Program-made: the position numbers and the translations under genes
The notes under the pieces: model-generated
What the model saw: the letters and a program-made list of their open reading frames with translations, nothing else
Databases searched by the model: none
Told to the model about the DNA's origin: nothing
Assembly (NCBI RefSeq): GCF_026626665.1
Contig: NZ_JAPNKE010000002.1
Span: forward strand, 2,915,204 to 2,979,203
Length of the DNA stretch: 64,000 nt
Source: Nannocystis pusilla
Lineage (GTDB): Bacteria; Myxococcota_A; Polyangia; Nannocystales; Nannocystaceae
Reading direction: 5' to 3'
Shown here: positions 21,785 to 31,062 of the stretch, one piece after another
How the letters are laid out: each line of letters starts with the position of its first letter
Position numbering within the stretch: the first letter of the stretch is position 1

Positions 21785-23476
21785 TCAGAGGTCGATCGTC
21801 ACCCGGGTGTAGGGCTCGGTCACGAAGCTGGAGACCTTGCCGTTGATCCGGAAGTACGTCAGGCCCGGGTCGCGCACGATGACCTCGGCGCCCTCGCTGC
21901 CCGCAGGGACCCGGATCGTCTGCTCCCCGCTGTCGGTCTTGACCCCGACCTCGCCCGCCGCGCCGCTCTTGAAGCGGATCTTCAGGATCGCCGTGCTGTC
22001 GGCGTTGAACTCGACCGGGAACGGGTAAAAGGCGCGCAGCTGACGGTCGAGGTTGGCCATGCGCGCGTCGATCCCGGGCCCGCGGAACAGGTAGCCCTCG
22101 CCGAGCCCGCGCGCTTGTTCGCGCGCCCACGCCAGCTCCGACAGCGCCTCGCCGTAGCGATTGACCTCGTCGTTGGGGTACTTGACGATCCCGCTCTTCT
22201 TCAGCTGGCGGACGATGCCCTTGTTGACGCCCGCCGCCGGGGTGATGAAGAGAATCTCGGCCATCGCCACGTGGACCTCGGGCGTCTCCGCGCTGGCCGC
22301 CTGCGCGCGCGCGAGCGCGGCCTTGGCCCCGTCGACGTCGCCCTCGGCCAGGCGATCGGCGACCTGCATGCTCTCGAGGATCGCCATCACCTCCGCGTGC
22401 CCCTTGGTCTCTTTGGGCAGCGCCTTCACCACCTGCAGCGCCTTCTCGGTCTCGTGGTGACCGCCGATCGCCAGCGCCCGCAACAGCTTGATCTTGTCGT
22501 CGCCCGGCAGGAACTCCATCGCCAGCCGGAAATTGTCGTCGGCCTCGGCGAGCTTGCCCTCGCGCAGGTAACCGACGCCCTGCAGGCGATAGATGTCGGC
22601 GAGGAAGCGCTGGAACTCGGTCTTGCGGTTGGCCGGCAGCGTGTCGGTGTGCGTCGAGCCGAGCATCGTCCGCGCGCGCGTGATGGCGACGTCGACCTTC
22701 TTCTGCCGGTACAGCTCCTGCGCGACGCGCAGCTGCAACACGTACCAGCCGTCACCGCCCGCGCCGGGCGGGAAGAAGTTGAGCCAACGATCGCAGGTGG
22801 CGACGTCGCCGCGACCCGCGGCCGCCAGCACGGTTCGCTCGCGGAACCCGAGGAATTCCGTCTGCGCCGCGGTGTCGTCGGGGCGAATCAACGGCACCGC
22901 CTTCTCGATCGCGCGCGTCATGCCCTCGAGATCGCCGAGCTGTTCGCTGCTGCGCGCGACCGCCAGCGCCGTCGTGGCGTCGGGGATCAGCTCGGTCGCC
23001 CGCGAGTAATCGGCGCGCGCGGCCTCGAAGTCCTTGGCCGCCTCGCGCTTGCCGGCTCGCTCGAGCAGCAACACCGAGAGGTAGCGCTTGCACATGTCGC
23101 AAGACTTGCCGTCGCCCTCGCCGAGCACCTGGATCGCCTCGTCGAGGCGACCTTGCGCGTGGATGACGCGGCCGAGGAGATCGACGGCTTTTTCGTCGCC
23201 CGGGGCCAGCGCGAGGCTCTCGCGCACCAACTTCTCGGCGGCCGCGGGATCTTGCTTGGCCTTGTCCTGCGCCTGGGCGAACTTGAGCGACGCCAAGTCA
23301 CGCTGCGCCGCGGCGCGGTCCTCGGGATCGCTCGCCATCGACTTGCGGAGGTACTGCTCGGCCCTGACGTCGTCATTCGCGTTGCGTGCGACCCGGGCCT
23401 TGTCGAGCGACGAGGCGCAGGCGACGAGGGTCGAGGCCGCGAGGAGAGTTGCGCAGAGAGAGAGAGGAGAGCGCAT
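21785..23476 (-). CDS. TPR-repeat lipoprotein
   Basis: A 563-residue secreted lipoprotein. The signal peptide ends in lipobox LVAC-A (Cys about 20), which fixes the start at ATG 23476; the longer open frame upstream runs antisense to fabH. The body is a chain of helix pairs typical of tetratricopeptide repeats (AEQYLRKSMASDPED, AEKLVRESLALAPGDEKAVDLLG, RGYLREGKLAEADDNFRLAM-like). The last 90 residues form a beta-rich domain. It probably anchors a protein complex in the envelope. It is divergent from fabH across 162 bp, which should contain both promoters. Confidence 0.78.
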   Translation of the reverse strand: MRSPLSLCATLLAASTLVACASSLDKARVARNANDDVRAEQYLRKSMASDPEDRAAAQRDLASLKFAQAQDKAKQDPAAAEKLVRESLALAPGDEKAVDLLGRVIHAQGRLDEAIQVLGEGDGKSCDMCKRYLSVLLLERAGKREAAKDFEAARADYSRATELIPDATTALAVARSSEQLGDLEGMTRAIEKAVPLIRPDDTAAQTEFLGFRERTVLAAAGRGDVATCDRWLNFFPPGAGGDGWYVLQLRVAQELYRQKKVDVAITRARTMLGSTHTDTLPANRKTEFQRFLADIYRLQGVGYLREGKLAEADDNFRLAMEFLPGDDKIKLLRALAIGGHHETEKALQVVKALPKETKGHAEVMAILESMQVADRLAEGDVDGAKAALARAQAASAETPEVHVAMAEILFITPAAGVNKGIVRQLKKSGIVKYPNDEVNRYGEALSELAWAREQARGLGEGYLFRGPGIDARMANLDRQLRAFYPFPVEFNADSTAILKIRFKSGAAGEVGVKTDSGEQTIRVPAGSEGAEVIVRDPGLTYFRINGKVSSFVTEPYTRVTIDL

Positions 23477-23638
23477 ACGGGCGAGGGGCAAAATGGCCCC
23501 GGTACTGTACCAGCCCGGGGCCATATCCCGGCAATTGCGTGCAAAAGGACGTGTGTTGGCTCCATCCCTCCGCGGACGGCGCTGCCGCACATCCTCCTCG
23601 ATTGCCGCGCAGTCGCAGGGTGAGCTAGCAGGTGACGC

Positions 23639-24619
23639 ATGCGTCGGTTCAAGATCCTCGCCACTGCGCGCGCCTTGCCGCCGCGGGTGCTGACGAACGC
23701 CGAGCTCGAGACGATGATCGACACCACGGATCAGTGGATCGTCGAGCGGACCGGAATTCGTGAGCGCCGGATCGCGGCTCCCGAAGTAGCGACTTCCGAC
23801 CTGGCCGCCGAGGCGCTGCTCTCGGCGTGCAACGCCGCCGGCCTCGGACCCGAAGCGCTCGACGTCCTCATCGTCGCCACGTCGACCCCGGACACGTTGT
23901 TCCCGTCGACCGCCTGCTGGGTGCAGCACAAGCTCGGCCTGCGCGGTCCGGCGGCCTTCGACGTCAGCGCCGGCTGCTCCGGGTGGCTGTACGGCATGGA
24001 GCTCGCGGCCAGCTTGATCGCCGGCGGAGGCGCCCGCACCGCCGCCGTCATCGGCGCCGAGGTGATGAGCAAGGTCGTCAACTGGGAGGACCGCAGCACC
24101 TGCGTGTTGTTCGGCGACGGCGCCGGTGCGGCGATCCTCACGGCCTGCGAAGAAGATCGCGGCCTGCTCGGCTCGGCCTGGGGCGCCGACGGAACGCTCG
24201 CCCGGGTGCTCTACCAGCCCGCCGGCGGCTCGCGACAGCCGGCCAGCGCCGAGAGCGTCGCCGCCCGGGCGCACACCGTCCACATGGAGGGCAACACGGT
24301 GTTCAAGCACGCCGTCACCGCCATGAGCGAGGGTGCGATCGAGGCCCTGAAGCGCGCCGGCGTGACCCCCGAGGATGTCGCGCTGCTCATCCCGCACCAG
24401 GCCAACACCCGCATCATGGAGGCCACGCGGGCCCGCACCGCGATCGCGCCGGCGAAGATGGTGTCGATCGTCGATCGCTACGGCAACATGTCGGCCGCGA
24501 CGATCCCCGTCGCCCTCGACGAGGCCCGCGCCGCCGGACGACTGAAGGACGGCGACCTGCTGGCGATGACCGCCTTCGGCACCGGCTTCACCTGGGCCGC
24601 CCAGGTCCTGCGCGTGTGA
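23639..24619 (+). CDS. 3-oxoacyl-ACP synthase III FabH
   Basis: FabH condenses acetyl-CoA (or a branched acyl-CoA) with malonyl-ACP to start fatty acid synthesis. The 326-residue protein has the complete catalytic set: Cys113 in SAGCSGW, His in LIPHQANTRI, Asn in RYGNMSAATIPVAL. The N-terminal TTDQWIVERTGIRERR and the GDGAGAA block are also typical. No other fab genes lie nearby. Start ATG 23639. It is divergent from the TPR lipoprotein and converges toward rpmE across a repeat-rich gap. Confidence 0.95.
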   Translation: MRRFKILATARALPPRVLTNAELETMIDTTDQWIVERTGIRERRIAAPEVATSDLAAEALLSACNAAGLGPEALDVLIVATSTPDTLFPSTACWVQHKLGLRGPAAFDVSAGCSGWLYGMELAASLIAGGGARTAAVIGAEVMSKVVNWEDRSTCVLFGDGAGAAILTACEEDRGLLGSAWGADGTLARVLYQPAGGSRQPASAESVAARAHTVHMEGNTVFKHAVTAMSEGAIEALKRAGVTPEDVALLIPHQANTRIMEATRARTAIAPAKMVSIVDRYGNMSAATIPVALDEARAAGRLKDGDLLAMTAFGTGFTWAAQVLRV

Positions 24620-25384
24620 GCGAGCGCCGTCCGGCGCGGTCGGCCGGACAGCGCAACTCGCCCGCCCCGGCCCATTCAGAAACGCCCCGCGAGCATGCAT
24701 CGCATCGGCGCTTCGCAAGGTGCTGGCCTTCGGGACATGTGGCGAGCCGGACGACGGGCCAGCGGAGCTCGGCTGGCGCGCCCGCGAGCGGTGAGCTCCT
24801 GCAGTCGACGCCCGCGACGAGCAGCCTGGCTCGGCCTACGCGTCCGCGAGCAGGAGCTCCTGCATCGGCGCACGCGACGAGCGACCCGAGCACGGCCAAA
24901 GTTCGCCGGCCTCTCGCGTCGCCGAGCTCCGACCTCTCCACGAGCTGCGCTGAGCCGACCGGGAAGCAGCGGCGCAGCCCGCCGGTGACGTGCTGGACTT
25001 GAGCCCATGCCGGACTTCCGCCTGTCGAGCGGGCCTGTCCGACGAGTCGCCGACCGCACGGGCTGTCCTTCGGGACATGTGATGAACCGGCCGAGCGGCG
25101 CAGCGGGACCGCCCGCCAAAGCGGCGCTCACCTGGCCACGCTCCGAGACCGCGGCCTGCGACAACGGCGTCAACAACGACCCACCGCGGCCGGGCCGGAC
25201 CCATCCTGAGCCTCGCACGAGGTGCGAAGGACATGTCCGCAAGGACATGCTCGCCGGATCGCGCCTCGCACACAGGCAGCGACCCGGCGCGGCGCCTCGT
25301 GAGCGACCCAAAGCGAACGCGCATCACGACCCGGAGGTCGTGACGCGCGTGGTGCTCGTCGCCGGACCGTGGGTCCGACGGGGT
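24620..25384. other. Convergent gap with repeat units
   Basis: A 765-bp gap separates the 3' ends of fabH and rpmE. CATG or CTG cores in 14-bp phase occur at 25062 and 25076, and at 25232 and 25246; a lone copy lies near 24735. A perfect 14-bp palindrome at 24850-24863 has an imperfect neighbour near 24790. Frames open across the gap on either strand have no domain signal and no sensible start, so I call no gene. Confidence 0.6.
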
Positions 25385-25750
25385 TTACTTCTTCTTCGCC
25401 TTGCCGGCGGGCTTGGCGGTCGCAGCGGCCTCGACCTTCGCGGGCGCCGGGGCGGCGGCAGCGGCGGCGGGCTTGGCAGCGGCGGCGGCCGGGGCAGCCG
25501 AAGCGCCGCCCTTGACGCCGTAGCGGCGGCGGAAGCGGTCCATGCGGCCCTCGGTGTCGACCTCGCGCGATTGACCGGTCCAGAACGGATGGCTGAACGA
25601 CGAGATGTCGACGCGGACGACCGGGAGGTCCTCGCCCTTGTGCGCGCGCGTGTCGCTGCCGGTCATCGTCGAGTAGGACACCCACTCGTCACCCGAGGAG
25701 GCGTCGACGAACAGGACCTTGCGGTAGCTGGGATGGATTCCGGACTTCAT
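25385..25750 (-). CDS. 50S ribosomal protein L31 (zinc-free type) with Ala/Lys tail
   Basis: L31 sits at the interface of the ribosomal subunits. The N-terminal 78 residues (MKSGIHPSYRKVLFVDASSGD, SSFSHPFWTGQSREVDTEGRMDRFRRRYG) are L31. They lack the CXXC-type cysteines of the zinc form, so this is a type B-like, zinc-independent protein. A 40-residue Ala/Pro/Lys tail ending GKAKKK follows and is unusual. It is last in the operon after rpsN (25 bp apart). Zinc-free L31 and S14 together fit growth under zinc limitation, although no Zur box was recognised. Confidence 0.93.
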   Translation of the reverse strand: MKSGIHPSYRKVLFVDASSGDEWVSYSTMTGSDTRAHKGEDLPVVRVDISSFSHPFWTGQSREVDTEGRMDRFRRRYGVKGGASAAPAAAAAKPAAAAAAPAPAKVEAAATAKPAGKAKKK

Positions 25751-25775
25751 GACTCTCCTGCGGCAGGCGAGAAGT

Positions 25776-26081
25776 TCACCAGCTCGACTTGGTCACGCCC
25801 GGCAGTTCGCCCTTGAGGGCGAGCTCGCGGAGCATGTTCCGGCACAGACCGAACTTGCGATAGACCGCCTTGGAGCGGCCCGTCAGCATGCAGCGCCGGG
25901 TCTTGCGGGTCGGGCACGAGTTGAGCGGCAGCTTGGTGAGCTGCGCCGAGATCGCGAGCTTGTCCTCGAGATCGATGTTCGGATCCTTGAGCTTGTCGCG
26001 CAGATCGCTGCGGCGGGCAGCGTACTTGCTGATCAGCTTGTCGCGCTTCTTGTCGCGCAAAACTTGAGAGTTCTTGGCCAT
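25776..26081 (-). CDS. 30S ribosomal protein S14 (zinc-free type)
   Basis: A 101-residue S14 of the long, cysteine-poor form. It shows [24 protein letters not shown], then [43 protein letters not shown], the diagnostic C-terminus. The CXXC pairs of the zinc-binding short form are absent. It assembles into the 30S head. It lies 65 bp after rluB and 25 bp before rpmE on the same strand. Start ATG 26081, and no ambiguity in the frame. Confidence 0.96.
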   Translation of the reverse strand: MAKNSQVLRDKKRDKLISKYAARRSDLRDKLKDPNIDLEDKLAISAQLTKLPLNSCPTRKTRRCMLTGRSKAVYRKFGLCRNMLRELALKGELPGVTKSSW

Positions 26082-26146
26082 ACGAAGTCCTGGCGGAAAT
26101 TGTCTTCACGACCCTGCGGGTCCTGAACGACGAGCGGGCGCGGACA

Positions 26147-28033
26147 CTACCCCGCCCGCTTCCGCGGCGCAAGCCGGGACCGCGCCCGTCCGCCCGCATC
26201 GGAGGTGGAATCCTGGCCCCCGACACGGGGCCGGGCCTTGGCGCCGGGATGCGCGGCCGGCGACGCGGCCGCCATGAGGTCGTAGACCTCGGTGGGGGTC
26301 AGCGGACGAAACTCACCATCTGCCAGTCCGTCCGCGGTGACGTCGCCGATGGCGACGCGGATCAGCTTCAGCACGGGCCTGCCGATGGCCTCGCCCATGC
26401 GGCGAATTTGCCGGTTTAGGCCCTGCCGCAGCGTGATCTGCACCCAACTGTTGGTCGAGGTGTCCTTGATGACGCTGACCTCGGCCGCCGGGCGGGTGAC
26501 GGTCCCGTCCTCGAGCGTGACCCCGGTGGCCAGGGTCCCGAGCTCGGCCTCCGTGAGCTTGCCCTGGAATTTCACGTGGTACGTCTTCGGGATCTCGTGC
26601 CGCGGGTGGGTCAGCGCCGCCGCGAGATCGCCGTCATTGGTCAGGATCAGCGCGCCGCGGGTGTGAAAGTCGAGGCGGCCGACCGGGTAGATCCGCTGCG
26701 GCAGCTCCGGGAACAGCGACAGCACCGTCGGCCGGCCCTCGTTGTCCTTGGGCCCCTCGGCCGAGCAGACCACGCCGTCCGGCTTGTTGAGCAGGAAGTA
26801 CACCTTCTTCTCCAGCTGCACGCGCGAGCCCCGGACCTCGATCACGTCGCGGTCGGGATCGACCTTCGAGCCTAGCTCGGTGACCCGCTTGCCGTTGACC
26901 TTGATCGCCCCGGCCGCGATCAGCTCCTCGGCCTTGCGCCGCGAGGTCACGCCGGCCGCCGCCAGCGCCTTCTGCAGCCGCACCTTGGCCGGCCGGAGGA
27001 TCTCCGGGGCCGCGGCGATCCCCGTCTTCGCCCGGGTCTTCGCGCCGGTCCGCGCCGCGGCCGTCCGCTCGGCCTGTCGCAGCGCCACCGCGTCGGTGAG
27101 CCCGCGCGGCGCGGTGCTGTCCTTCGCGCCCGCCGAGCGGGCCTGAGTCCCCCGCGCGGCGCTGTCCTTCGCGCCCGACGGCCGCACCTTCGCGCCGCGG
27201 CTCGCCGCGCCGGCTTTCGACCTGTCCCCGCGGACAGCCCCGCCGGCCCGCGGCTTCGACCGCTCGCCCCCGGCCCTGCCCTCCGAGGTCCCGCGCGCGG
27301 CCGACCGCCGCGGCGCGGAGTCGTCGCCGGCACCCGCATCCGCGCGGCCACGCCGCGCCGCCGCGTCCGAGCGCACGGCCCGGTCCCCTCGCTCGGCCGC
27401 GACCGACCTGTCCCCACGGACAGCCCGTCCCGCGCCGCGCGCCTCCGACCTGTCCCCGCGGACAGCCCGGCCCGCGCGCGGAGCCTCGGACCTGTCTCCG
27501 CGGACAGCCCGACCCTCGCGCTCCGCCCCCTCGGACCTGCCCCTGCGGACAGGTTTCCGGGCCCCGCGCGCCGGCGTCTCCGACCTGTCCCCGCGGACAG
27601 CCCGACCCTCGCGCTCCGCCGCCGCTCGCGGCCGGCGATCGCTCGGATATGCCTGCTCCGCGCCGTCACGGTCCGTGGCGGTCGCCCTGCCGCGCCGGCC
27701 GCCGCTCGCGCCGGCGGCCCTGTCCCCTCGGACATGCTCCCCGCGCCCTGGCGCTTCAAACCTGCCCTTTCGGCCAGTCGCCTCGCCCGCGGCTCCGCGG
27801 CGCTCGAACCCGCCCTTGGTACCCGAGCCCGCGCCGCCGCGGCTCTCAGCGCTCGCTCGCCGGGCCCCCGCCGCGCCGGCCGGACGGGCTCGTCCCGCCC
27901 CGCCCTTGCCGGCGGGACGTTCCGCCCCGCCCGCATCCTTGCGCCCCTGCGCCTTGCCCTGGTGACGGGCGCCCTGCGACCGCGCGGCGGCCTTCGGTCC
28001 GCCGCTCCTGCCCTGGTTGGTCGTTCGCTTCAT
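26147..28033 (-). CDS. RluB-type rRNA pseudouridine synthase with 340-residue basic extension
   Basis: The C-terminal 280 residues form a pseudouridine synthase of the RsuA/RluB group. An S4 RNA-binding domain (RLQKALAAAGVTSRRKAEELIAAGAIKVNGK, about 350-400) precedes the catalytic domain, with catalytic Asp about 452 in PVGRLDFHTRGALILTNDG. The first 340 residues are low complexity, rich in Arg, Gly, Ala and Ser, with repeats of GRAVRGDRSE. These come from the 14-bp hairpin family at 42- to 48-bp spacing (27400-27600). The extension may bind RNA, as RGG-like tails do, but this is inference. It is 30 bp after scpB. Confidence 0.88.
   Translation of the reverse strand: MKRTTNQGRSGGPKAAARSQGARHQGKAQGRKDAGGAERPAGKGGAGRARPAGAAGARRASAESRGGAGSGTKGGFERRGAAGEATGRKGRFEAPGRGEHVRGDRAAGASGGRRGRATATDRDGAEQAYPSDRRPRAAAEREGRAVRGDRSETPARGARKPVRRGRSEGAEREGRAVRGDRSEAPRAGRAVRGDRSEARGAGRAVRGDRSVAAERGDRAVRSDAAARRGRADAGAGDDSAPRRSAARGTSEGRAGGERSKPRAGGAVRGDRSKAGAASRGAKVRPSGAKDSAARGTQARSAGAKDSTAPRGLTDAVALRQAERTAAARTGAKTRAKTGIAAAPEILRPAKVRLQKALAAAGVTSRRKAEELIAAGAIKVNGKRVTELGSKVDPDRDVIEVRGSRVQLEKKVYFLLNKPDGVVCSAEGPKDNEGRPTVLSLFPELPQRIYPVGRLDFHTRGALILTNDGDLAAALTHPRHEIPKTYHVKFQGKLTEAELGTLATGVTLEDGTVTRPAAEVSVIKDTSTNSWVQITLRQGLNRQIRRMGEAIGRPVLKLIRVAIGDVTADGLADGEFRPLTPTEVYDLMAAASPAAHPGAKARPRVGGQDSTSDAGGRARSRLAPRKRAG
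27224..27600. repeat. Hairpin repeats inside the rluB extension
   Basis: Copies of CCTGTCC-N4-GGACAG recur; CCTG cores at 27407, 27449, 27491, 27536 and 27584 are 42, 42, 45 and 48 bp apart, all multiples of 3. Another lies near 27224. The 42-bp spacing equals three 14-bp units. Confidence 0.85.
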
Positions 28034-28063
28034 ACTCGCTGCTCCTCTGCGCCGTCTCGCGGC

Positions 28064-31037
28064 TCAACTCTCGGGTTCCTCGTCCTCGGCCGCCGACTCG
28101 TCCCGCGAGCGTCGAGGCCCGGTCGATCGATCGTCGCCCTCGTCACTCTCGCGCGGCTCCGCGTCGTCCGCCTCGGCGGCGTCCAAATCACTGCGCTCGT
28201 CCTCTGCCGTCGCGTCCTCGACCAGCGAATCGTCGCGCTCGTCGTCCGGCGGCAAACTCTCGTCGTCCGCATCCTCCGAGTCATCGCGCTCGCTCGCCTC
28301 GTCCGGCTGCGAATCTTCGTCGTCCGCATCCTCCGAGTCGTCGCGCTCGCTCGCCTCGTCCGGCTGCGAACCTTCTTCGTCCGCATCCTGCGAGTCGTCG
28401 CGCTCGCTCGCCTCGTCCAGGTGCGAATCTTCGTCGTCCGCATCCTCCGAGTCGTCGCGCTCGCTCGCCTCGACCGCGTCTCGCGAGTCTTCGTCCTCGC
28501 TCGCTTCGTCTGTGTCCTCGACCGCTTCTTCGTCTTGCGAGTCTTCGTCCTCGCTCGCTTCGTCTGCATCCTCGTTCAGCGAGTCATCGACCTCGCTCGC
28601 TTCGTCCGCGTCAAAGCTCTCGGCGAACTCGAGCCCAGCCTCGTCGTCCGGCTCGTACCTGCGCTCGGTCACGCCGTCGAGGCTGTCGGGCGCTTCATCT
28701 CCCGAACTCTCGTCGTCTCCGCGAGAGCTCTTGTCGTCCCCGAGCGAGCGCTCCTCGTTGGTCTCATGGACGCCCTCGGCGCCCGGGCCCTCGCTCGCGT
28801 CGACAGCCGGAGAGCTCTCGTCGTCCGAGTCTTCCGCGCTCTCGTCGTCCCCGATCGAACGCTCCTCGTTCGTCTCATGGACCCCCTCCGCGCCCGGGCC
28901 CTCGCTCGCGTCGACAGCCGGAGAGCCCTCGTCGTCCGAGTCTTCCGCGCTCTCGTCCGCCGAATCGTCCCGGTCGCTCGCGTCGCCAGCCTGCACGCCC
29001 TCGTCGTCTCCGGCGCTCTCGTCCTGCGAACCGTCGCGCGAGCTCTCGTCATCCACTTGCGGGCCCTCGTCGACCGCCGTGCCCTCACCGGCTTCGCCGA
29101 CTGCGCCCTCGCCTCCACGCGAGCTCTCGTCCTCACCCGGCTCGCTGGACGTGGCCGCCTCCGACCGTGGCTCGAGGTTCCCCTCCGCGGCCGCATCTTC
29201 CGCGGAAGCGCCGTCGGCGGCCGACGCCGCCTGGTCATCAGCTCCGGCGCCCGCTTCATCCGCGGCCTCGCCTGCCTGCGAACTCTCGCCGGCGCTGGCC
29301 GCCGCGTCCTCGCCCTGCCCAGCCTCGGCCCCGGCCTCGCCACTCGGCCCTGGCGCCTCACCACCGGCGTCACCCGGGCTCTCGGCCCCAGCTGCGGCGG
29401 CCGCCTCCGAGCCTGCCTCTACGGCCATGTCCCCGGCGACCTGTCCCTCGGGACCGGTGAAACCGAGCACCTCCTGCCCGAGCGCCTCGGCCACCTGCAG
29501 ATCGCCCAGCCGCTCGCGCACCGTGGCCTTCGACTCCTCCGACAGGTCACGGAAGTCCCGCAGCGTCGGAAGGTCGCGCAGCCCGCGGAGATTGAAGAAC
29601 TCGAGGAAACGAACGGTCGTCCCGTACAGCAGCGGGCGCCCTGGTTCGTCCTTCTTACCGACGATCTGGATCAGCTCGCGCTCGAGCAGCGACTTCAACA
29701 CCGCGCCGCTGTCGACCCCGCGGATGTCGTCGATCTCCGGCCGCGTGACCGGCTGCCGGTAGGCGACGATCGCCAGCGTCTCGATCTGCGTGCGGCTCAG
29801 CTTCGCCGGCTTCGCTTGCAGCATCTTTTGCACCCACACCGCGTTCTCCGGGTGCGTGCGGAATTGGAACCCGCCTGCCACCTGCGCGAGCACCACCCCG
29901 CGTGAGCTCGTCACCTCCAGCAGGTGCCGCAGTGCCAGCTGGATCTGCCGCTGACTGGTCTCCTGCAACACCTTTCGCAGGTCCTTGACCGACAACGGCT
30001 TGGCCGCCGAAAACAGCAGGCTCTCGAGGATCGACACCAGCCGCGCCGAGGCCTCGCCCTCGATCCCGCGCAGGTCGTCGTCCGGATCGATCGGCAGCTC
30101 GTCGCTGAGCACGACCCCCGGCGTGGCGGTCCGCGGCGCCGAGGCTGCCGCGAGAGCCGCGGCGATCGGATCGTCACCTGCACCCTCGGCGGGGCTCTCG
30201 CTCGCGCCGTCGCTCCCGTCCGCAGGTGCACCGGCCTCCGGCGGCGAAACCTCGCCCCCTGTCGCTTCGGCCAGCTCCGACGGTTCCCCCGCTGAGGATC
30301 CTGCGTCCGCCGCAGACGACCTGTCCCCTCGGGCAGCTCGCCCCCGGCGCGGCCTCGCCGAACCATCCCCGACGCGGTCCGCTCCCGTCGCTTCGGACAG
30401 CACCCCGGCGTCCGCCTCGACTTCCGCGCCGCTCTCGGCAGGCTCGCCATCTGTCCCTTCGGACAGCCCCGCCGCGTCGGCCGCCTCGCCGCTCCCCTCG
30501 GCCGCACTGGCCGCGCCGGCGTCGTTCAAGTCTTCCGAATCGGCGCTCACGCCCTCGCGTCGCGCCTCCTCTGCAAGCTCGTCCGAAGCGCCCGGGGCCG
30601 CCTGCGAGTCCGACTCACCGCCGGTGTCCTCGCGCTCGTCGCTCGCTCGCCCCGCGCGTCCGCGGCGTTTTTCGGGGTCCGCGGCGCCTCGTCGCCGGAG
30701 CGCCCTTCGTCTCCGCCGCTCTTGCTGCGCCCCGCGCCACGCCCGCGACGCCGGGGACGCGACTCCTCCTCCGCCGGCTCCGCGTCGCTGGCCGTCGGGA
30801 CCTCCACGCTCGTCGTCTCTGCCGCGAGCTCTCGCCGCTCTCCTCGGAGTTTGCGTCGCCCGTCCCCTCGCTCGGGACCTCTTCCGCTCCAGCGTCCTCC
30901 GGCGGCGCGGCGTCGTCACGCTCGGGCTCCGACGTCGGCTCGGTCGACTCGGGCGCCTCGGCATCGACGGCCGGCACGCTCTCGCCCGCATGCACCCGCG
31001 GAGGGGCCTTCAGGCCCGTCTTGCGCGGCTTTACCAT
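28064..31037 (-). CDS. ScpB with very long acidic extensions (two frameshifts)
   Basis: ScpB is the accessory kite subunit of the SMC-ScpAB chromosome condensin. The recognisable part (about 29500-30050, 190 residues) holds the two winged-helix domains: LVSILESLLFSAAKPLSVKDL, FQFRTHPENAVWVQ, LSRTQIETLAIVAYRQPVTRPEI, KSLLERELIQIVGKKDEPGRP. It is flanked by an N-terminal extension (about 310 residues) and a C-terminal tail (about 480) dominated by Asp, Glu, Ser and Ala, for about 991 residues against about 200 in typical ScpB. ATG 31037 has AGGGGG upstream and follows scpA by 25 bp. Breaks near 30830 and 30650 lie in the N-terminal extension. Confidence 0.88.
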
Positions 31038-31062
31038 TTCCTACCCCCTGTCGCGGCCGCCG

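Noticed and set aside
21785..24718. Extended frame of 977 codons over fabH
   Set aside because: The part above 23476 runs antisense to fabH; the lipoprotein signal at 23476 is a convincing start.
24676..25311. Minus-strand frame in the fabH/rpmE gap
   Set aside because: It has no recognisable domain, is rich in Arg/Pro and carries repeat units; treated as non-coding.
28017..29762. Plus-strand Ser-rich frame antisense to scpB
   Set aside because: Composition is a mirror of the acidic tail of ScpB; no start signal or domain.
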